This document shows positions 32,638 through 36,268 of a stretch of 36,268 nucleotides of DNA, in pieces. The first letter of the stretch is position 1, and each line of letters opens with the position of its first letter. Both the position numbers and the translations under genes were made by a program. The notes beneath the pieces were generated by a model. It had not been told where the DNA came from and did no database searches. It was given only the letters and a program-made list of their open reading frames with translations. The DNA is from Nephromyces sp. MM_2019 (taxonomy: Eukaryota; Apicomplexa; Aconoidasida; Nephromycida). Location of the stretch: contig JADHZB010001174.1 of NCBI GenBank assembly GCA_015657535.1, positions 15,401 through 51,668 of the forward strand, in the 5' to 3' direction.

Positions 32638-33474
32638 TCAGCTCACATGCATTTCATTAAGAACTTCCACAAGAGCGGAAAGCTCTGCCTCTAAGCGACA
32701 TCTGATAAAGTTAATAGTGGCTCGGTAAAAGTATGAAGGCAACACATACACACAAAACTTAAAGGAATGCAACATACACCCGTGACTTGGAGGGATTTCA
32801 CACACACACACTTGAAGTAAACGCAACACATACACACAGACTTCAAATGAACACAACATGCACGACCTACACAAAGATCACACACAATAGCTCCCCGCCC
32901 GTCAAATACCACTCACTATACGCTGTCAAGCTTACTCACACCCTCTTATAACCCTCTCTACACAGAGCATCCACAGCACACCTTTTTGTGAGTAAAATTG
33001 GCGAAGAAGACTATCCACCAGATGCCATACTTTATAGTGGAGAAATCAATAAAGTCCGTCTTCAAAAGGCAGCAATCCTCTCCATTCACACACACACTAC
33101 CTTCTCTGCTGTACTTAACCCTACAGTGTGCTCAAGCACTAAACTACCTATCTCTCGCACTCCGTGAAGTTTGCTTCTCTGAAGATTGTTTACTCGAGAA
33201 CACAATGACTGAGGAGACCTTGTCGTGATTAGAGCACGATATGAGCTGCTAGAGAGAAAATCAGAGAAGCAACCATTTTCGTTGTTTTGTATGCAAAACA
33301 TGCACATACCCAGATACACACACACAGACACGCGCGAAGCTCCTTGAGAGTACCTACTAGCACACCAGCAAACATTGAAGCTTCCGCCCTCTCTGCACAC
33401 CTCTCAAGCTCCTCCAGAGGCATAGTCTCTACGCCTTGTAGGCTGCACTGAAGCCTCCCATCCTCATCAGTAAG
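32638..33474 (-). CDS. unrecognised helical protein, C-terminal exons
   Basis: Three minus-strand exons. 33474-33332 gives LTDEDGRLQC, LQGVETMPLEELERCAERAE and MFAGVLVGTLKELR. 33245-33101 gives SYRALITTRSPQSLCSRVNN, LQRSKLHGVREIGSL and EHTVGLSTAEK. 32701-32638 gives CRLEAELSALVEVLNEMHVS and TGA. The acceptors are strong (TTTTCTCTCTAGCAG; AACTTTATCAG) and the first join keeps phase. The second join is out of phase unless the donor is five bases further on (GT/GTGTGT) or one exon is missing. The product is helical and acidic near the end. A loose likeness to the C-terminal helix of exosome RNase PH-like subunits was seen but is too weak to name it. Upstream exons would lie to the right, beyond the GTG minisatellite. 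Confidence 0.55.
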
Positions 33475-33596
33475 CTGAGCTTAAGTAAAGCCCCCTAACC
33501 AGCCCACTCTACGTCTACTGCCCAGCGAAACTAAGAAAAAACGGCGAAATCTGCCAGTTATCCTCATGGCAAAAGAGATGAGAAAGTAGGAGCAGT

Positions 33597-33950
33597 GTGA
33601 TGGGCTGGGGGGTGCGGTTCACCTGGTGGGGGGGGGTGTGCTGGGGGCTTTTGGTGGGGTGTGGTCGGGGATGTTGTGGCGAGTTTGGCGGAGGGTGTGG
33701 TGGGGGACTTGATTCAGTGTGGTGGGGGGTGTGGTCCACAGTGTGGTGGAAGGTGTGGTCAACAGTGTGGTGGGGGGTGTGATTCACAGCGTAGTGGTAG
33801 GTGTGGTCCGCAGCGTGGTGGGGGGTGTGGTCCACAGTGTGGTGGAAGGTGTGGTCCACAGTGTTGTCGGGGGTGTGATTCGCAGTGTAGTGGGGGGTGT
33901 AGTTCATAGTGTGGCGGGGTGTATGATGGGGAAGTGTGGTGGAGTTTGCA
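33597..33950. repeat. 24-base GTG-rich minisatellite
   Basis: From about 33,715 to 33,925 the plus strand is a tandem array of a 24-base unit of the form CAGTGTGGTGGGGGGTGTGG plus TCCA, with looser copies to the left. Because 24 is a multiple of three, every frame is periodic: CGGGCGPQ-like repeats on the plus strand and HTVDHTPH-like on the minus strand. These long open frames are therefore not evidence for genes. Confidence 0.9.
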
Positions 33951-33973
33951 CTGCAATGTCTGATTAAGGGTGT

Positions 33974-34162
33974 GTGTCTGATTCTGTGGCGAAGATATTC
34001 AAATATAAGGTGCTACTGCATGCCCAGCTGATGGTGCAGCTGCTTTCCTCATACAATGAACTCCTCTGTGTGTGTTGTGCGTGTGTAGACCCGCTTCGAG
34101 AAGTTATACATTGCAAACCCCACAAGGAATACTGGCTCAGCTATGGCAAAAAAGTGCTATAA
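33974..34162 (+). CDS. short open frame of uncertain status
   Basis: The plus strand reads VAKIFKYKVLLHAQLMVQLL followed by SSYNELL, then a short GT-rich run and TAA at 34,162. After the GTGTGTAG at 34,088 another frame gives TRFEKLYIANPTRNTGSAMA. The composition is protein-like but no consistent splice model was found, and no family is recognised. Confidence 0.2.
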   Translation: MSDSVAKIFKYKVLLHAQLMVQLLSSYNELLCVCCACVDPLREVIHCKPHKEYWLSYGKKVL

Positions 34163-34179
34163 TAAGGGAGTTGCTTTAA

Positions 34180-34824
34180 TAAGCTATATAATGAAAGCTA
34201 CAGCTAAAGCCATCCTAGCGTGTCCATGCTTTCACACACACCCGCACAGAGCGCAACTATTCCGGTGTATGTACACTTGGCCTAGTTGATCTCCACTAGT
34301 GCACCACAGTATTCTGCGTGACGACAGTCACTTCACGAGAATTGCACAGACCAGAACTTTAGAGCCGTTTTACAACAGCAAACAAAGTACAGTGAATACA
34401 CACACATATAGGCTCAACCACTTCAGCACACACAGCTGCACCCCCATAGAGCCATGAACACACGCACAGCAACGCACCTATAGGGAAACGCACCTAAGCA
34501 CCGCTAAGCAGCCACAAAAAAAAAGACCCACCTACTCACCTAGATACCCACCCGCACACGCACCTACATACTCCTATATACACACGCACCTACATATCCA
34601 CCTGCGCACACACCTATAACCCATATATACACGCATCTACATACCCACCTGCACACACACAATAACCCACACACACATCTTAGAATTTCTATTAAGGGAA
34701 TAAAATTTGGTTACATCCAGGGATCCCAAGGGCTTACTATCGATTGCGACTCGTCAGAATATCAAAGCTTTTCACACACGCACACACAATAGCCTAAGAT
34801 TGAGTAAGACATAGTGCTACCAAC
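34180..34824. other. CA-rich sequence without a gene
   Basis: Plus-strand CA-rich runs with repeated CACCTACATACCCACC-like words at about 34,530-34,680. Nothing coding is supported. It may be intron of a minus-strand gene. Confidence 0.5.
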
Positions 34825-34920
34825 CAGTGAGAACAGCAGAGCCACAGCCAGTGGCAGCACAAACAAGGAAAGCCAAAGCTGACAGGAATAACACAGATCA
34901 ACCCAGAGAGAGACTAGAAG
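34825..34920 (-). CDS. candidate exon encoding a membrane segment
   Basis: Between a TGTATAG acceptor and a CTG/GTTGGT donor the minus strand is open for exactly 32 codons: LLVSLWVDLCYSCQLWLSLF then VLPLAVALLFSL, a strongly hydrophobic stretch. The sense side is preceded by a GT-rich stretch, as in confident genes here. The opposite strand is also open (VAAQTRKAKADRN), so the strand is not certain. It could follow the exon at 35,436-35,365 in the same gene if that exon's donor is taken two bases further on. Confidence 0.35.
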
Positions 34921-35364
34921 CTATACAGGCATGCACACACCCACACATATCTCAGGATACCCACACACACACACTTATCCACACACATAACTATGCAGTC
35001 AGATACATACACATATATATCCAATCACACACACAAATCCAACTAAACAAATACAAGTATACGACTAAACACACCCACACAGATTAACATAACCACATAT
35101 CCAATCACACACACGCACCCACAAGAGATTTAGCAGGAAGAAGGGGGTAATTCACGTGAGATATCAAACTTTCACCGCTTTCAGCGGTAGAATAGGTTAT
35201 AAATCTTAAACATAATAGCATCATATACTAGCTAAAAGTTGATACGCACACATGCACTGAAACACACAACGTAGAACATAAGGAGGAATGAGGAAATCTA
35301 TCCACACACAGTAATGAGGGAGGAATATAAAAGCATCTACGCAAAGATGCTACATTTCGCACAC

Positions 35365-35436
35365 CGATGGTATAGACTATAGAAAGTCTCGCCGTTTCTT
35401 GAGGGGTAAACCATAGAAAACTTAATCCATCCCTCT
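35365..35436 (-). CDS. candidate exon, unrecognised
   Basis: After a GT-rich stretch and a CAATATCAG acceptor the minus strand reads RDGLSFLWFTPQETARLSIV then YTI, before GTGTGC. Context and composition suit a real exon of a minus-strand gene continuing to lower coordinates. No family is recognised. Confidence 0.4.
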
Positions 35437-35810
35437 CTGATATTGCACACACACACACTTCTTCTACGGCAGTTTTTCCTCGATTTCTGCTTCAATTTGC
35501 TAGTAAAGAGACTTTCATTTCATGCCATTTGTAGGAGAAAAGAGCTATTTCATCTCTGCTGTATTGCTATTCTCCTTTTATTTCATCTCTAAGTTTATCT
35601 TCTTCATCTTCAGCCTCCTTTCTATGAAGAAGCTGCTTGTTGGCTTCACTTTTTTACAGATTCCCTTGAAAACTCGAAAAGCTTTATCTACTGATCGGTC
35701 AGACAAAGAATCTCACCCGAGTGCGTGTGTCTGCGTGTTCGCGTGTGCGTTCACCTGCGTGCGCGTGATTAGCGTGTGTGTGTGTGTGTGTGTTCACCTG
35801 TGTGTGGTGC

Positions 35811-35953
35811 TTAAGCTGACTCCTTGGCTATTACAGAATCATAATGCTCTATTATCTTTGACAGAGAAGTTAAAACGATTTCTCCACACTGCCCTTTGCC
35901 CAGAAATGACAGCGCTTGCTGACAAGAGAAGCAGAAAAGGGAGAAGCTCATGA
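35811..35953. CDS. candidate terminal exon readable on both strands
   Basis: Minus strand: after an excellent acceptor (TTTTCTGCTTCTCTTGTCAG) 35918-35811 reads QALSFLGKGQCGEIVLTSLS then KIIEHYDSVIAKESA and TAA; the GT-rich stretch before it continues to the window edge. Plus strand: after a CTATTACAG acceptor 35837-35953 reads NHNALLSLTEKLKRFLHTAL then CPEMTALADKRSRKGRSS and TGA, also after a GT-rich stretch. Only one is likely to be used; the minus-strand acceptor is the stronger. Confidence 0.4.
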
Positions 35954-36159
35954 GTAGAGTTTTTGAGGAAATACACAATGCAGGTTGCACCACACACACG
36001 CAATGGCAGGATTTGCTGGATATGCTGTGGTGGAACTTGTTGTATACATGGTAGAACAAACACCCTCACACACAAAACAACACACACACTTTCGTACAAA
36101 GACCAACACACACTTTCACCCATAACTAAAAAAAAACTCTCCCACACAGATAAAAAAAA

Positions 36160-36194
36160 GGTCTCCCACACACACACACACACACACACATGTA

Positions 36195-36268
<74 letters not shown>
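36160..36268. repeat. (CA)n microsatellite at the right edge
   Basis: An almost pure CA dinucleotide run, interrupted once by TGTAT near 36,191, continues to the last base of the window. Its true length is unknown because the window, and perhaps the assembly contig, ends inside it. Confidence 0.95.

Noticed and set aside
32638..33474. Exosome RNase PH-like subunit identity
   Set aside because: Only a loose likeness in one C-terminal helix; no catalytic-domain motif was seen.
1..36268. tRNA, rRNA, CRISPR, insertion sequences or viral genes
   Set aside because: I looked for T-loop motifs, spaced direct repeats and transposase, integrase or reverse transcriptase motifs and saw none that held up; a covariance-model scan was not possible.

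Overview
This is a eukaryotic nuclear window. Every recognisable gene is split by spliceosomal introns, with GT-AG borders plus one well supported GC-AG. Exons are often only 30-170 bases, and many introns carry (GT)n or (CA)n tracts and minisatellites. No prokaryotic operon, rRNA, tRNA or CRISPR array was seen. Two TTTAGGG units at about 24,042 match the plant, algal, alveolate and oomycete telomere type. Together with the dense introns this suggests a protist, possibly an alveolate or a relative; the lineage is an inference and is not fixed.

Layout. 1-3,554 (+): last four exons of a GSK-3 type kinase. 3,580-4,181 (-): small basic protein, tail to tail with the kinase. 6,005-8,296 (-), probably starting further right: a gene of many very small exons for a cysteine-rich single-pass membrane protein that I do not recognise. 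10,026-12,759 (-): ACOT9-like acyl-CoA thioesterase, apparently mitochondrial. 13,546-14,070 and 14,918-15,434 (+): two tentative unknown genes. 16,045-17,899 (-): UBE2W-type ubiquitin-conjugating enzyme, complete. 17,900-24,700: no confident gene; candidate exons, palindromes, a dispersed repeat and a C-rich minisatellite. 24,764-26,245 (+): zeta-class glutathione transferase (maleylacetoacetate isomerase type), complete. 26,777-30,897 (-): divergent cyclophilin, convergent with the transferase. 31,100-36,268: low-complexity sequence, several protein-like exons mostly on the minus strand, and a long terminal (CA)n tract.

The recognised genes are ordinary housekeeping functions (signalling kinase, fatty-acyl thioester hydrolysis, N-terminal ubiquitination, tyrosine catabolism or detoxification, proline isomerase fold) and do not form one pathway. 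Exon models were built by hand, joining splice sites with matching codon phase to family alignments recalled from memory; no searches could be run. Models for the kinase, thioesterase, UBE2W, transferase and cyclophilin are strong. The others rest on phase-consistent open exons only.
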